NCBI RefSeq assembly: GCF_014282275.1
Contig: NZ_VFIA01000009.1
Span: forward strand, 62,001 to 126,000
DNA: 64,000 nucleotides
Direction of reading: 5' to 3'
Origin: Spirosoma utsteinense
GTDB lineage: Bacteria; Bacteroidota; Bacteroidia; Cytophagales; Spirosomataceae
The translations under genes and the position numbers were made by a program. Shown here one piece after another: positions 54,548 through 63,566 of the stretch. The notes under the pieces are model-generated. The model worked only from the letters and a program-made list of their open reading frames with translations, ran no database searches and had not been told where the DNA came from. Every line of letters begins with the position of its first letter. The stretch's first letter is position 1.

Positions 54548-55441
54548 TCAGCCCAGCAGAGCGATCAGGATGGCACCGGTGGTCATGATCAGGGCCCCGG
54601 TGAGTTTTCGGCCAATGTCCTGCTCACGAAAAAACTGGTAGCCGAACAAGACGCTGATCAGGGCTGAGAGCTGAAAAAGCGCCAGCGCATAGCCGACGGG
54701 TAGCTGGGCCAGCGCCAGATTGCTCGTCATCTGCGTGACGCCCACGGCCACCAACAAGCCGATGAAGGTGAATTTGTGGCTGACCAGCAGCTTCGTCTGG
54801 TGACGCCACTGTCGGCGCATGGTCAGCAAAATCCAGATCAGGGTGAAGATAAACCCGAACACACACCAGTAAAAAAAAGCAATAGTGGGTGTCGACAAGA
54901 GGATCGCTTTCTTCAGAAACGCTCCGTCGATGGCAGAAAACACAAGCGCGGTCAGGCGTAGTTTGATCTCGGGGCGCTGGAACAACGCCCACGAAAACCC
55001 GGTGTGCTGATCGCTTTGGTTCACCACCAGATAACTACCGCCGACGATGAGTACGATTCCCGCCAGTCCCCACCAGCCGGGTACCTCGTTCAGCAGAAAA
55101 ATGCCAATGAGGATACCTACAATGGATTTATAGGCGTTGATAGGGCCAAGCACCGATAAATCGCCGATCTGCAGAGCTTTCACCAGAAACACATTGCCCA
55201 CCATGGCCAGCAGGCCCGCCAGCAGTATACTTTGCCAGAACACTATCGACAGCCCCTCAAAACGGAGCTGGGGCCAGACGACCAGACAGGCGAGTCCCAG
55301 AAAACCGTAGGTTGCCGAAATAACGAACAGGGGTTCGGCGGATCGCTGCGTCAACTGCTTCTGAAATACGTTCGACAGGGGATTGGCCACGATGCGTATC
55401 AGCACGGCACCGGTTGTCAGAGAAAGGATGATCAGTGCCAT
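54548..55441 (-). CDS. DMT-superfamily (EamA) transporter
   Basis: 297 residues, very hydrophobic, with about ten predicted membrane helices in two similar halves, as in EamA/RhaT-type metabolite exporters. The first half contains SVLGPINAYKSIVGILIGIFLLNEVPGWWGLAGIVLIVGGSYLVV and the second half PVGYALALFQLSALISVLFGYQFFREQDIGRKLTGALIMTTGAILIALL, the paired end motifs of the two repeats. The substrate is unknown. It is encoded convergently with the GH105 gene, 26 bp apart. Confidence 0.88.
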   Translation of the reverse strand: MALIILSLTTGAVLIRIVANPLSNVFQKQLTQRSAEPLFVISATYGFLGLACLVVWPQLRFEGLSIVFWQSILLAGLLAMVGNVFLVKALQIGDLSVLGPINAYKSIVGILIGIFLLNEVPGWWGLAGIVLIVGGSYLVVNQSDQHTGFSWALFQRPEIKLRLTALVFSAIDGAFLKKAILLSTPTIAFFYWCVFGFIFTLIWILLTMRRQWRHQTKLLVSHKFTFIGLLVAVGVTQMTSNLALAQLPVGYALALFQLSALISVLFGYQFFREQDIGRKLTGALIMTTGAILIALLG

Positions 55442-55474
55442 ATGACGCGAATCGACGAACGGGCAGGCCGTTCA

Positions 55475-56242
55475 CTACTCGAACTGGAAGGCAAAGTACG
55501 TACAACTGGAGTTGCTGGTATTTTGCAGCGCGTGGGGCGCGTTGGATTCCAGAAAAATGACATCGCCCAATTTGGATTGGTGCAGCTTACCGTCGATGCT
55601 TTCCTGGGCGGTGTTCTCGACCATGATCAGGATCTCACCCGCCCGGTGTGTATGCGGAGCGTGGCTCCACAACCCTTGGTTGAGCGTGGTGACGTGCATC
55701 TCAAATCGTTTAGTCATGGCTGTGGCCCGGTCGAACATACGGCGGATGCCGCCTTTATCGTGTGGCTGAAAGGCTACGTCTTTCCAGTCGACCCAGAACG
55801 AGCCGCCCGCCTGCTGGCCCCGCACCAGGTTCACCGGCGCTTTCGATTCGTAGCGCATGACGTAATAGGTGGCGGGTTTATCGCTTTTATTCTCGAAACC
55901 ATGTTCGTCGCCGGGCATCATCAGCGCAATACTGTTTGTACCCAGCGTCTTTGTTTTTCCGGCAATGGTCACCGTGAGTTCGCCGTCCTTGATGATGATC
56001 AGTTCTTCGTCATCATGGGTATGGGCCGGGTGCGGAGCCTGGTGAGCGGCCAGCGTCGTGGCGTGTACTTTGAGGTGCGTAAAATCGGTTGTGCTGCCTT
56101 CCAGCAGGGTCCGTTGCTCAACACCCGCCTTCCTGGTTATGGGGGATTTCTGCCATTCGTAGACGCCGGATGATACGGGCTGTAGGGCGATAAAACCTGT
56201 CGAAAGGCCAAGAAGAGCGATGTAGGCGATAGCTGATCTCAT
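55475..56242 (-). CDS. Exported double-cupin protein
   Basis: 255 residues from MRSAIAYIALLGLSTGFIALQP, a signal-like start; a longer frame adding 56 residues has no support. Two cupin domains: HPAHTHDDEELIIIKDGELTVTIAG (His/His/Glu metal ligands) near residues 75-100, and WSHAPHTHRAGEILIMVE near 190-210. Bicupins include dioxygenases, isomerases and sugar-binding proteins; the reaction is not deducible. It is upstream of, and co-oriented with, the DMT transporter, 33 bp apart, perhaps co-transcribed. Confidence 0.85.
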   Translation of the reverse strand: MRSAIAYIALLGLSTGFIALQPVSSGVYEWQKSPITRKAGVEQRTLLEGSTTDFTHLKVHATTLAAHQAPHPAHTHDDEELIIIKDGELTVTIAGKTKTLGTNSIALMMPGDEHGFENKSDKPATYYVMRYESKAPVNLVRGQQAGGSFWVDWKDVAFQPHDKGGIRRMFDRATAMTKRFEMHVTTLNQGLWSHAPHTHRAGEILIMVENTAQESIDGKLHQSKLGDVIFLESNAPHALQNTSNSSCTYFAFQFE

Positions 56243-56452
56243 AAATAGGAGTAGGGGAGAAGGGTTCTGTACAAAACCACAAATACCCGCGGCTTTACTA
56301 CCTGAAGGCGAAGATAGTTCAGACGGGCAGAGCGGGAAGCGGGCCAGGACCGTGACCGGGAGGGTCATCCGTTCCGAAACCTTACCGCTGGCTACCGAGT
56401 TATCGTCCATGTCTACAGAGCGCTCAGCGCATCGACAAATCTATATACTCTC

Positions 56453-57169
56453 ATGGCAGATCACATCAGAACGGCGCTCATTACGGGCGGCTCAAAAGGA
56501 ATTGGTTACGGCGTTGCCGAAGTACTCATAAAAGAAGGTGTGAAGGTGGCTATTACCAGCCGCTCGTCGGTGGCGGCCGAGTTGGCTGCGGCCAAACTGA
56601 ACGAAATTAACCCCGGCCACGCCATCGGTATGGCTGCCGACGTGCGGGATCTGGCGTCGCAGCAGCGCGTGGTCGACGCCATCATCCAGCAGTGGGAACG
56701 GCTCGACTACGTCATTGCCAATGCAGGTGTGGGCCACTTTGCGCCCATCCAGGAACTGACGCCCGAGCAGTGGCAGGAAACGATCGACATTAACCTAACG
56801 GGCGTATTCAATACCGCCAAAGCCACGCTGAACGCGCTGAAAGAAAGCAAAGGGTATTTCATTACCATTGCCAGCCTGGCCGGTACGAACTTCTTCGAGA
56901 AAGGCGCTGCCTACAACGCCAGTAAATTCGGGCTGGTGGGCTTCACCCAGGCCGTTATGCTCGATCTCCGCAGCGAAGGCATCAAGGTAAGCACGATCAT
57001 GCCCGGTTCGGTGGCGACGTATTTCGACAACCACGAGCCGAGCGATGCCGACGCCTGGAAAATCCAGCCCGAAGACATCGGCCAGATCGTGTACGATTTG
57101 CTGAAAATGAACCCCCGTACGTTGCCGAGTAAGATTGAAGTCCGGCCAACACGTCCCGGCGGGAAATAA
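56453..57169 (+). CDS. Short-chain dehydrogenase/reductase
   Basis: 238 residues. Cofactor motif TGGSKGIGYG (11-20), NAGVGHF (90-96), and the catalytic S141, Y154 and K158 in ITIASLAG and YNASK. The fold is the classical SDR Rossmann type, using NAD(P)(H) on a hydroxyl or carbonyl substrate that cannot be named. It is a single plus-strand gene with no evident partner, between the minus-strand cupin gene and the M16 peptidase. Confidence 0.9.
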   Translation: MADHIRTALITGGSKGIGYGVAEVLIKEGVKVAITSRSSVAAELAAAKLNEINPGHAIGMAADVRDLASQQRVVDAIIQQWERLDYVIANAGVGHFAPIQELTPEQWQETIDINLTGVFNTAKATLNALKESKGYFITIASLAGTNFFEKGAAYNASKFGLVGFTQAVMLDLRSEGIKVSTIMPGSVATYFDNHEPSDADAWKIQPEDIGQIVYDLLKMNPRTLPSKIEVRPTRPGGK

Positions 57170-57221
57170 GCGGTTGGAAAGCCGGATGGGCGGCTGGCAG
57201 TGTGCTGTTTATCTGCGTAAC

Positions 57222-57249
57222 TTGGGCACTTACTTTGTTAAGTGCCCAA
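57222..57249. promoter_or_regulatory. Palindrome at M16 peptidase start, possible operator
   Basis: TTGGGCACTTA (57222-57232) and TAAGTGCCCAA (57239-57249) are perfect 11-bp arms around CTTTGT, ending 1 bp before the ATG at 57251. The centre TACTTTG is one base short of the -7 consensus. It could be an operator over the promoter or a leader hairpin. Confidence 0.6.
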
Positions 57250-57250
57250 C

Positions 57251-60184
57251 ATGAAAAAAACTACCGTTTATACGGCGCTGCTGATGGCCTGGCTAGGGGC
57301 GGGTGTGGCGTCTGCACAAACGAAATTGGTTGAGAAAGTCACCCGGCAAGGGAAAGAACTCCTGATTCCGTATGAGAAGTATGTGCTGCCCAACGGCCTG
57401 ACGCTGGTCGTCCACGAAGATCACTCCGATCCCATCGTGCATGTCGACGTAACCTATCACGTGGGTTCTGCCCGCGAGGAGATTGGTAAGTCAGGCTTTG
57501 CTCACTTCTTCGAACACATGATGTTCCAGGGCTCCGATCACGTTGCCGACGATGAGCATTTTAAGATCGTGACCGAGTCGGGTGGAACGCTCAACGGCTC
57601 AACCAACGGCGACCGGACCAACTACTACGAGACCTTGCCGAGCAACCAACTCGAACGGGCGCTCTGGCTCGAAGCCGACCGGATGGGGTTTCTGCTGGAC
57701 GCTGTCACACAGAAGAAATTCGAGATCCAGCGGGCAACCGTCAAGAACGAGCGTGGCCAGAACTACGACAACCGGCCTTATGGGTTGTCGGGTGAGTATG
57801 TCGCCAAAAACCTCTTTCCTTATGGTCACCCGTATTCGTGGCTGACTATTGGTTATATCGAAGACCTGAACCGGGTTAGCGTCAACGACCTCAAAAACTT
57901 CTTCCTGCGGTGGTATGGCCCCAATAACGCGGTACTGACCATTGGTGGCGATGTAACCCCGAGTCAGGTGGTGGCGATGGTGGAGAAGTATTTCGGGACG
58001 ATCCCACGCGGTCCTGAGGTGACAAAAACGCAGGTGCCAACGCCCGTTCTCGACAAAGACCGGTATGTGTCGTACGAGGACAACGTACGCTTTCCGATGC
58101 TTCAGATCGTGTTTCCGACGGTGCCGAACTATCACCCCGACGAAGCCCCCCTCGACGCACTGGCCGAAATTCTGGGCGGTGGTAAAAACTCGCTGTTCTA
58201 TAAAAATCTGGTTAAAAATCAGCTGGCTGTGCAGGCCAATGCATCGCATCCGGCAACGGAGCTGGCGGGTAGATTCACGCTGACCGTACTGCCGTTTCCC
58301 GACAAACGCCTGGACAGCACCGAAGCCATCGTTCGTCAGACACTGGCTGAGTTTGAGCGCCGGGGTGTTACCGATGATGATATCGCGCAGTTCACCGCCA
58401 CCCGCGAGGCCCAGCTCATCAACGATCTGGCCAGCGTATCGGGTAAAGTATCGCAGCTGGCTGCGTACCAGACCTACCTCGGAAATCCTAACTATTTGCC
58501 GCAGGAATTCAAACGCTACCGGAGCGTGACGAAAGCAGATATCATGCGGGTGTATAACCAGTATGTAAAAGGCAAAAACGCCGTTGTGCTGACCGTTTAC
58601 CCGAAAGGAAAAGCAGAAATCGTAGCCAAACCAGACAACTACACCATATCGACGGCCGACTACAAGGCACCCAGCTATGGGTATGACGGGCTGACCTATA
58701 CAAAAGCGAAAGACAGTTTCGATCGCGCCAGTAAGCCCGGCCCCGGTGCTAACCCAGCCCTGAAGGTTCCTCCGTTCTGGACCGATAAAATGCCCAATGG
58801 CCTGAATGTGATTGGCACCCGTAACGACGAGATCCCCGCCGTAACGATGTTGTTCGCCATCAAAGGCGGCCACCTGCTGTCGGCCAATGATCCGTCCAAA
58901 GCCGGTATCGCCCAACTGACGGCTGCGCTGATGAACGAGGCTACGCAGCGGTATTCCAATGAAGAACTGAACACGAAATTGGAAAAACTCGGTGCCAGCA
59001 TTGATATTCGGGCCAGTACGGAAGAAATTAACGTATCGGTCGAGACGCTGACGAAGAATCTGGATTCGACGCTGGCCCTGGTGGAGGAGAAACTACTGCA
59101 TCCCAAATTTTCGGCCGATGATTTCGAGCGGCTCAAAAAGCAGCAACTGGAGTTGATTGCCAACCAGAGTACGCAGCCGGTCGTCATCGCCAACAAAGCC
59201 TATAACAAACTGCTCTACGGCGCGGATAATATCCGGTCGGTGCCGGTGAGTGGTACGGCTAAAACAGTCGAAGCTATTACGCTCGACGATGTCAAGGCGT
59301 TCTACGCAAAATACTTCTCGCCATCGGTTACCAACCTGGTGATCGTGGGTGATGTGGAGCAGGCGGGTGTGAAGTCGAAGCTGGCGTTCCTGAACAAGTG
59401 GACGGCTAAACCGGTGGCGCTGCCCAAAACGGCGTCGACGCGTAAAATCGACAAAACGCGGATCTACCTGATCGACAAGGAAAAGGCCGCCCAGTCGGAA
59501 ATACGGGTGGGTTACCTGACCGATCTGCCCTACGACGCCACAGGCGATTATTACAAGACCTATCTGGCCAACTACATGCTGGGCGGGGCCTTCAACAGCC
59601 GCATCAATATGAACCTGCGCGAAGATAAGGGCTGGACGTACGGTGCCCGGTCGGGATTTTCAAGCACCAAAACACCCGGTCCGTTTACGGCGCAGGCGGG
59701 GGTTAAAGCGGCTGCTACCGATAGCTCGGTGGTGGAGTTTGTCAAAGAGATCACCAACTACGGCAAGACGGGCATTACGGAACAGGAGTTGACGTTTGTA
59801 AAGAGTTCGCTGGGTCAGGTCGATGCGTTGCGGTACGAAACCTCGCTCCAGAAAGCGTACTTCCTCAGCCGGATCATCGACTACAACCTGCCCGCCAACT
59901 ATGTGGAGCAGCAAAGCGCCATCCTGCGCGGCATCACGAAAGCGCAGATCGACGCCATTGCCAAAAAGCGGCTGCCGGTCAATAACATGATCATCACGGT
60001 AGTCGGCAATAAGGAACTGGTGAAGCCGGGTCTGTCGCGACTGGGTTACGAAGTGGTCGAGCTGGACAAAGAAGGCGAGCCGGTAACGACAACAGCGAGT
60101 GTGGAAACGACGCCAGCACCGGCCAAAGCCGGGTCATCGTCGGGAACAGCACCGGCGGTTAAGAAAGATAAAAAGAGCAAGTAA
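57251..60184 (+). CDS. M16 family zinc peptidase, two-domain
   Basis: 977 residues from the ATG at 57251 (a GTG three codons upstream is inside the palindrome). Signal peptide (YTALLMAWLGAGVASAQ). The N-terminal half carries the inverted zinc motif H85-F-F-E-H89 (HFFEHMMFQGS) and the later ERGQNYDNRPYG, typical of M16 (pitrilysin/insulinase). The C-terminal half repeats the fold (LTAALMNEATQRYSNEELNTKLEKLGASIDIR) but lacks the HxxEH motif, as in the inactive partner subunit, here fused. The Ala/Thr/Pro-rich tail ends in lysines. It is probably periplasmic. Confidence 0.92.
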   Translation: MKKTTVYTALLMAWLGAGVASAQTKLVEKVTRQGKELLIPYEKYVLPNGLTLVVHEDHSDPIVHVDVTYHVGSAREEIGKSGFAHFFEHMMFQGSDHVADDEHFKIVTESGGTLNGSTNGDRTNYYETLPSNQLERALWLEADRMGFLLDAVTQKKFEIQRATVKNERGQNYDNRPYGLSGEYVAKNLFPYGHPYSWLTIGYIEDLNRVSVNDLKNFFLRWYGPNNAVLTIGGDVTPSQVVAMVEKYFGTIPRGPEVTKTQVPTPVLDKDRYVSYEDNVRFPMLQIVFPTVPNYHPDEAPLDALAEILGGGKNSLFYKNLVKNQLAVQANASHPATELAGRFTLTVLPFPDKRLDSTEAIVRQTLAEFERRGVTDDDIAQFTATREAQLINDLASVSGKVSQLAAYQTYLGNPNYLPQEFKRYRSVTKADIMRVYNQYVKGKNAVVLTVYPKGKAEIVAKPDNYTISTADYKAPSYGYDGLTYTKAKDSFDRASKPGPGANPALKVPPFWTDKMPNGLNVIGTRNDEIPAVTMLFAIKGGHLLSANDPSKAGIAQLTAALMNEATQRYSNEELNTKLEKLGASIDIRASTEEINVSVETLTKNLDSTLALVEEKLLHPKFSADDFERLKKQQLELIANQSTQPVVIANKAYNKLLYGADNIRSVPVSGTAKTVEAITLDDVKAFYAKYFSPSVTNLVIVGDVEQAGVKSKLAFLNKWTAKPVALPKTASTRKIDKTRIYLIDKEKAAQSEIRVGYLTDLPYDATGDYYKTYLANYMLGGAFNSRINMNLREDKGWTYGARSGFSSTKTPGPFTAQAGVKAAATDSSVVEFVKEITNYGKTGITEQELTFVKSSLGQVDALRYETSLQKAYFLSRIIDYNLPANYVEQQSAILRGITKAQIDAIAKKRLPVNNMIITVVGNKELVKPGLSRLGYEVVELDKEGEPVTTTASVETTPAPAKAGSSSGTAPAVKKDKKSK

Positions 60185-60190
60185 TTGATA

Positions 60191-60226
60191 GCCTGCCGGT
60201 GCGCCATCCCGGATGCACCGGCAGGC
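60191..60226 (+). terminator. Hairpin after M16 peptidase
   Basis: GCCTGCCGGTGC (60191-60202) pairs perfectly with GCACCGGCAGGC (60215-60226). There is no T tract, so it may be a weak terminator or an mRNA-stabilising hairpin. Confidence 0.6.
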
Positions 60227-60291
60227 CGTTAATCAGAATAGTTGCTTGGTAACGAAGGGTTGGTCATTTTTGCGTCAGTACGGGCGGGTGT

Positions 60292-60732
60292 ATGTCCGTA
60301 TCTACAACCGAACTCCCCATGAACGACCAGTCACGCAGAGATTTCGTTAAAAAGAGTGTCATCGCCGGATTGAGCACCACGTTACCAGCCTCGCAGCTGT
60401 TGACCAGTGCCGCCGGCGATATGTTTGTCCACCATGTTTATTTCTACCTCAAAAACAAGGGTAACGAAGCCGACAAGGCCAAACTCCTCGAAGGGCTGAA
60501 TAAACTGGCAAAAGTGCCAACCATCAAGTTTGTACATATCGGCTCCCCGGCCACTACCGACCGGAGCGTCATCGAGAAAGGGTATGCCGTTTCGTGGCTG
60601 TGCTTTTTTAATAACCTGGAGGACGAGGAGGTCTACCAGAAACATCCGATTCACCTCAAATTTGTGGAAGACTACTCAGCGCTTTGGGAAAAGGTAATTG
60701 TCTATGATTCTGTAGGGCCCCGCCGGTCATGA
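60292..60732 (+). CDS. Dabb-domain protein with Tat-type signal
   Basis: 146 residues from the ATG at 60292; an in-frame ATG at 60319 would start MNDQSRRDFVKK. SRRDFVKKSVIAG looks like a twin-arginine signal with a short hydrophobic region. The rest (MFVHHVYFYLKNKGNEADKAKLLEGLNKLAKVPTIKFVHIG) matches the stress-responsive dimeric alpha/beta barrel (Dabb). The function is unknown. CATTTTTG at 60265-60272 is a one-mismatch -7 candidate. It overlaps the next start by 4 bp, so it is coupled to the acetyltransferase. Confidence 0.85.
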   Translation: MSVSTTELPMNDQSRRDFVKKSVIAGLSTTLPASQLLTSAAGDMFVHHVYFYLKNKGNEADKAKLLEGLNKLAKVPTIKFVHIGSPATTDRSVIEKGYAVSWLCFFNNLEDEEVYQKHPIHLKFVEDYSALWEKVIVYDSVGPRRS

Positions 60733-61256
60733 CCCCAACGCTTATTTCGCCGGCCAGCCAGGCCGATATTCCGGCTTTAAATGATCTGGTGAACAGTGCC
60801 TACCGGGGCGATAGCTCACGCCGGGGCTGGACCACCGAAGCGGACCTGCTCGACGGTATCCGGACGGATGAAACCGGCCTGGCCGCCATGCTGGCAAATC
60901 CACAGGCAACGATCCTGAAATATGAGCAGGACGGTCAACTGATAGGCTGCGTGTACCTCGAAAAGAAAGGCGATCGCCTGTACCTGGGTATGCTGACCGT
61001 CTCGCCCGACGCGCAGGCGGGCGGCATCGGTAAACAGCTGATGACAGCTGCTGAACAGCTCGCCCGCGACTGGCAGTGCCGTGCCATGAAAATGACGGTG
61101 ATTCCGCAGCGCCACGAGCTGATTGCGTTCTACGAACGGCGCGGCTACCAGCCCACCGGCGAGACCGAACCCTTTCCCATGGACGATACGCGCTTTGGCC
61201 TGCCCAAACAGCCGCTGTCGTTTATTGTCATGGAAAAAGTATTGGAAACCGCGTAG
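60729..61256 (+). CDS. GNAT family N-acetyltransferase
   Basis: 175 residues. The central strand and loop LYLGMLTVSPDAQAGGIGKQLMTAAEQLARDWQC contain the acetyl-CoA binding motif (QAGGIGKQL, the R/Q-x-x-G-x-G/A pattern) of the GNAT fold. It transfers an acetyl group from acetyl-CoA to an amine; the acceptor is unknown. Its start overlaps the Dabb stop by 4 bp, so co-translation is expected. It is followed by a family A palindrome. Confidence 0.9.
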   Translation: MTPTLISPASQADIPALNDLVNSAYRGDSSRRGWTTEADLLDGIRTDETGLAAMLANPQATILKYEQDGQLIGCVYLEKKGDRLYLGMLTVSPDAQAGGIGKQLMTAAEQLARDWQCRAMKMTVIPQRHELIAFYERRGYQPTGETEPFPMDDTRFGLPKQPLSFIVMEKVLETA

Positions 61257-61269
61257 CGATTGAAAAGAT

Positions 61270-61334
61270 GCGGGTGCGTTACGCAACCACTACCAGGGTC
61301 TACGACCACTGGCAGGGTTGCGTAACGCACCCGC
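61270..61334. repeat. Family A hairpin cassette inside a 19-bp-arm palindrome
   Basis: Outer arms 61270-61288 and 61316-61334 are exact reverse complements around a 27-nt loop. The loop holds the family A hairpin CCAG-GGTC-TAC-GACC-A-CTGG (61293-61312). The 37-nt block 61284-61320 matches 26242-26278 at 35 positions. The two differences (T61299, A61305) pair with each other, as do G26257 and C26263. Confidence 0.92.
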
Positions 61335-61386
61335 CAAATGGCCCTTTAGGGCCTCAACAGCGTCGCGTCGGTAGCACGAAATTGGG

Positions 61387-61394
61387 TATATTTG
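61387..61394 (+). promoter_or_regulatory. -7 promoter element of M3 peptidase gene
   Basis: TATATTTG matches TAnnTTTG exactly, 27 bp upstream of the ATG at 61422. No good -33 element is seen. Confidence 0.5.
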
Positions 61395-61421
61395 TATTGG
61401 TCTGCCCCTAATTTCCAATTC

Positions 61422-63557
61422 ATGAAAACGATAGCTGCTGTTTTGATATCGACTGTGCTTATGAGTGTATCGGCCCCGGTTTCCCATCCGCCCACCGACC
61501 CCAATCCGTTTCTTACGCCCTACAACACGCCTTTTGGCGTGCCCGACTTTGGCAAAATCAAGCCCGAACATTTTGAGCCCGCCATTGAAGAAGGGATGAG
61601 CCAACAGGCTACCGAGATAGCCGCTATCACGAAACAGAAGCAGGCCCCTACGTTTGCCAATACCATCGAAGCGCTGGAAGCCAGTGGCGACCTGCTCCGG
61701 CGGGTGATGACCGTTTTTGGCAATCTGAACAGCGCCAACACCAGCGACGAACTCCAGAAAATTGCCCAGACGGTTGCGCCGAAGCTGTCAAAGAACAGCG
61801 ATGATATCTCGCTGAACCCTGTCCTCTTCGGGCGGGTAAAAGCGGTGTATGATCAGCGGAACAAACTCAAACTGACCGGCGACCAGCAGCGGCTGCTGGA
61901 AAAGACCTACAAGAATTTTGTCCGGAATGGAGCCGCGCTCCCTACCGACAAACAGGAACGCCTGCGGAAGATCAACGGAGAGCTATCGGTGCTGACGCTG
62001 AAGTTTGGCCAGAATCTGCTGGCCGAGAACAACGCTTACGCGCTCGTTATTGACAATGAAAAGGATCTGAGCGGCCTGCCTGCTTCGGTTGTGGCCGCTG
62101 CCGCCGACGCAGCTAAAAAACGCAATCCGCAGGACGGTCCGACGGTCCGGAAATGGGTGTTCACCCTGCAAAATCCGAGCATTATGCCGTTCCTGTCCTA
62201 CGCCGACAACAGGGCGCTGCGGGAACAGATCTTCCGGGCTTACCTGGAACGGGGCAACCACAACGACGAGCATGACAACAAGCAGATCATGTCGACGATG
62301 GTAGGGCTCCGGGCAGAGAAGGCGCAGCTGCTGGGCTATGACAATCACGCGGCTTATATACTGGAAGAGAGCATGGCCCAGACACCGGCCAAAGTGAGCG
62401 AACTGATCAACCAGCTCTGGACGGCTACCGTGCCGGTAGCGCAGCAGGAAGCGGCTGAATTGCAGGCGCTCATGGACAAGGATGGTAAAAATGAAAAGCT
62501 GTCCAGCTGGGACTGGCGTTACTATGCCGAGAAGCTTCGCAAGCAAAAGTTCGCGTTCGACGAGCAGGAACTGCGCCCCTATTTTGCGCTCGACAATGTC
62601 CGGGAAGGGATCTTCATGCTCTGTAGCCGCCTGTACGGTCTGCGTTTTGAGCGCCGTACCGATCTGCCCGTGTATCACGAAGAAGCGATGGCCTATGAAG
62701 TGAAAGAGGCTGATGGGCGTCATATCGGTATTATGTACATGGACTTTTTTCCACGGGCCAGCAAACGGGGTGGTGCCTGGATGACCAGCTACCGTCGGCA
62801 GGAGGTGGAGAACGGCAAGAAAATAACGCCGGTCGTGTCCATCGTCTGTAACTTCTCCAAGCCAACAGGGAATATGCCCGCGCTGCTCAGCGTAGACGAA
62901 ACGACCACCTTCTTCCACGAGTTTGGCCACGCCCTGCACGGGTTGCTTTCCAACGTAACCTATGGTAGTCAGTCGGGTACGTCGGTGCCGCGCGATTTTG
63001 TAGAACTACCCTCCCAGATCATGGAAAACTGGGCAATGGAACCGGAGATGCTTCGGTTGTTCGCCAAACATTACCAAACCGGGGCTGTCATTCCCGACGC
63101 CCTCGTTGACAAGATCAAGAAGAGCAGCCTCTTCAACCAGGGCTTCGAAACGACGGAGTACCTGGCCGCTTCCATGCTCGATATGGCGTATCACACGCTC
63201 AAACCCGGTGAGATTCCAACCGATGTGATCGCCTTTGAAAAGCAGGCGATGGACAAGATTGGCCTGATCGATCAGATTCCCCCGCGTTACCGGAGTACTT
63301 ATTTCCAGCACGTCTTCGCGGGTGGTTATTCGGCGGGGTATTACAGCTACATCTGGTCGGCGGTGCTCGATGCCGATGCCTTCGAGGTGTTTAAACAGAA
63401 AGGGCTGTTCGATCCCAAATCGGCGCAGTCGTTCCGGAAGAACGTTCTCGAACGGGGCGGCACCGAAGATCCCATGAAACTGTACCGCAACTTCCGGGGT
63501 GCCGAACCCGACATCAAACCGCTGCTTCGCCGGAGAGGGTTGATGAAGGATGTATAA
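61422..63557 (+). CDS. M3 family metallopeptidase (Dcp/oligopeptidase-like)
   Basis: 711 residues from MKTIAAVLISTVLMSVSAPVS, a signal peptide; a longer frame adds ten residues. The zinc site is H499-E500-F-G-H503 (FFHEFGHALHG), with a later Glu in IMENWAMEPEML as probable third ligand. IMYMDFFPRASKRGGAWMTSY and YYSYIWSAVLDADAFEVF match the Dcp/OpdA group, which removes C-terminal dipeptides or degrades oligopeptides. The signal peptide points to the periplasm. A large nested palindrome follows. Confidence 0.93.
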   Translation: MKTIAAVLISTVLMSVSAPVSHPPTDPNPFLTPYNTPFGVPDFGKIKPEHFEPAIEEGMSQQATEIAAITKQKQAPTFANTIEALEASGDLLRRVMTVFGNLNSANTSDELQKIAQTVAPKLSKNSDDISLNPVLFGRVKAVYDQRNKLKLTGDQQRLLEKTYKNFVRNGAALPTDKQERLRKINGELSVLTLKFGQNLLAENNAYALVIDNEKDLSGLPASVVAAAADAAKKRNPQDGPTVRKWVFTLQNPSIMPFLSYADNRALREQIFRAYLERGNHNDEHDNKQIMSTMVGLRAEKAQLLGYDNHAAYILEESMAQTPAKVSELINQLWTATVPVAQQEAAELQALMDKDGKNEKLSSWDWRYYAEKLRKQKFAFDEQELRPYFALDNVREGIFMLCSRLYGLRFERRTDLPVYHEEAMAYEVKEADGRHIGIMYMDFFPRASKRGGAWMTSYRRQEVENGKKITPVVSIVCNFSKPTGNMPALLSVDETTTFFHEFGHALHGLLSNVTYGSQSGTSVPRDFVELPSQIMENWAMEPEMLRLFAKHYQTGAVIPDALVDKIKKSSLFNQGFETTEYLAASMLDMAYHTLKPGEIPTDVIAFEKQAMDKIGLIDQIPPRYRSTYFQHVFAGGYSAGYYSYIWSAVLDADAFEVFKQKGLFDPKSAQSFRKNVLERGGTEDPMKLYRNFRGAEPDIKPLLRRRGLMKDV

Positions 63558-63566
63558 ATGATTTTT

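Noticed and set aside
57599-58915. 438-codon minus-strand frame inside the M16 peptidase
   Set aside because: Antisense shadow; composition rich in Arg, His and Gln and no recognisable motif.
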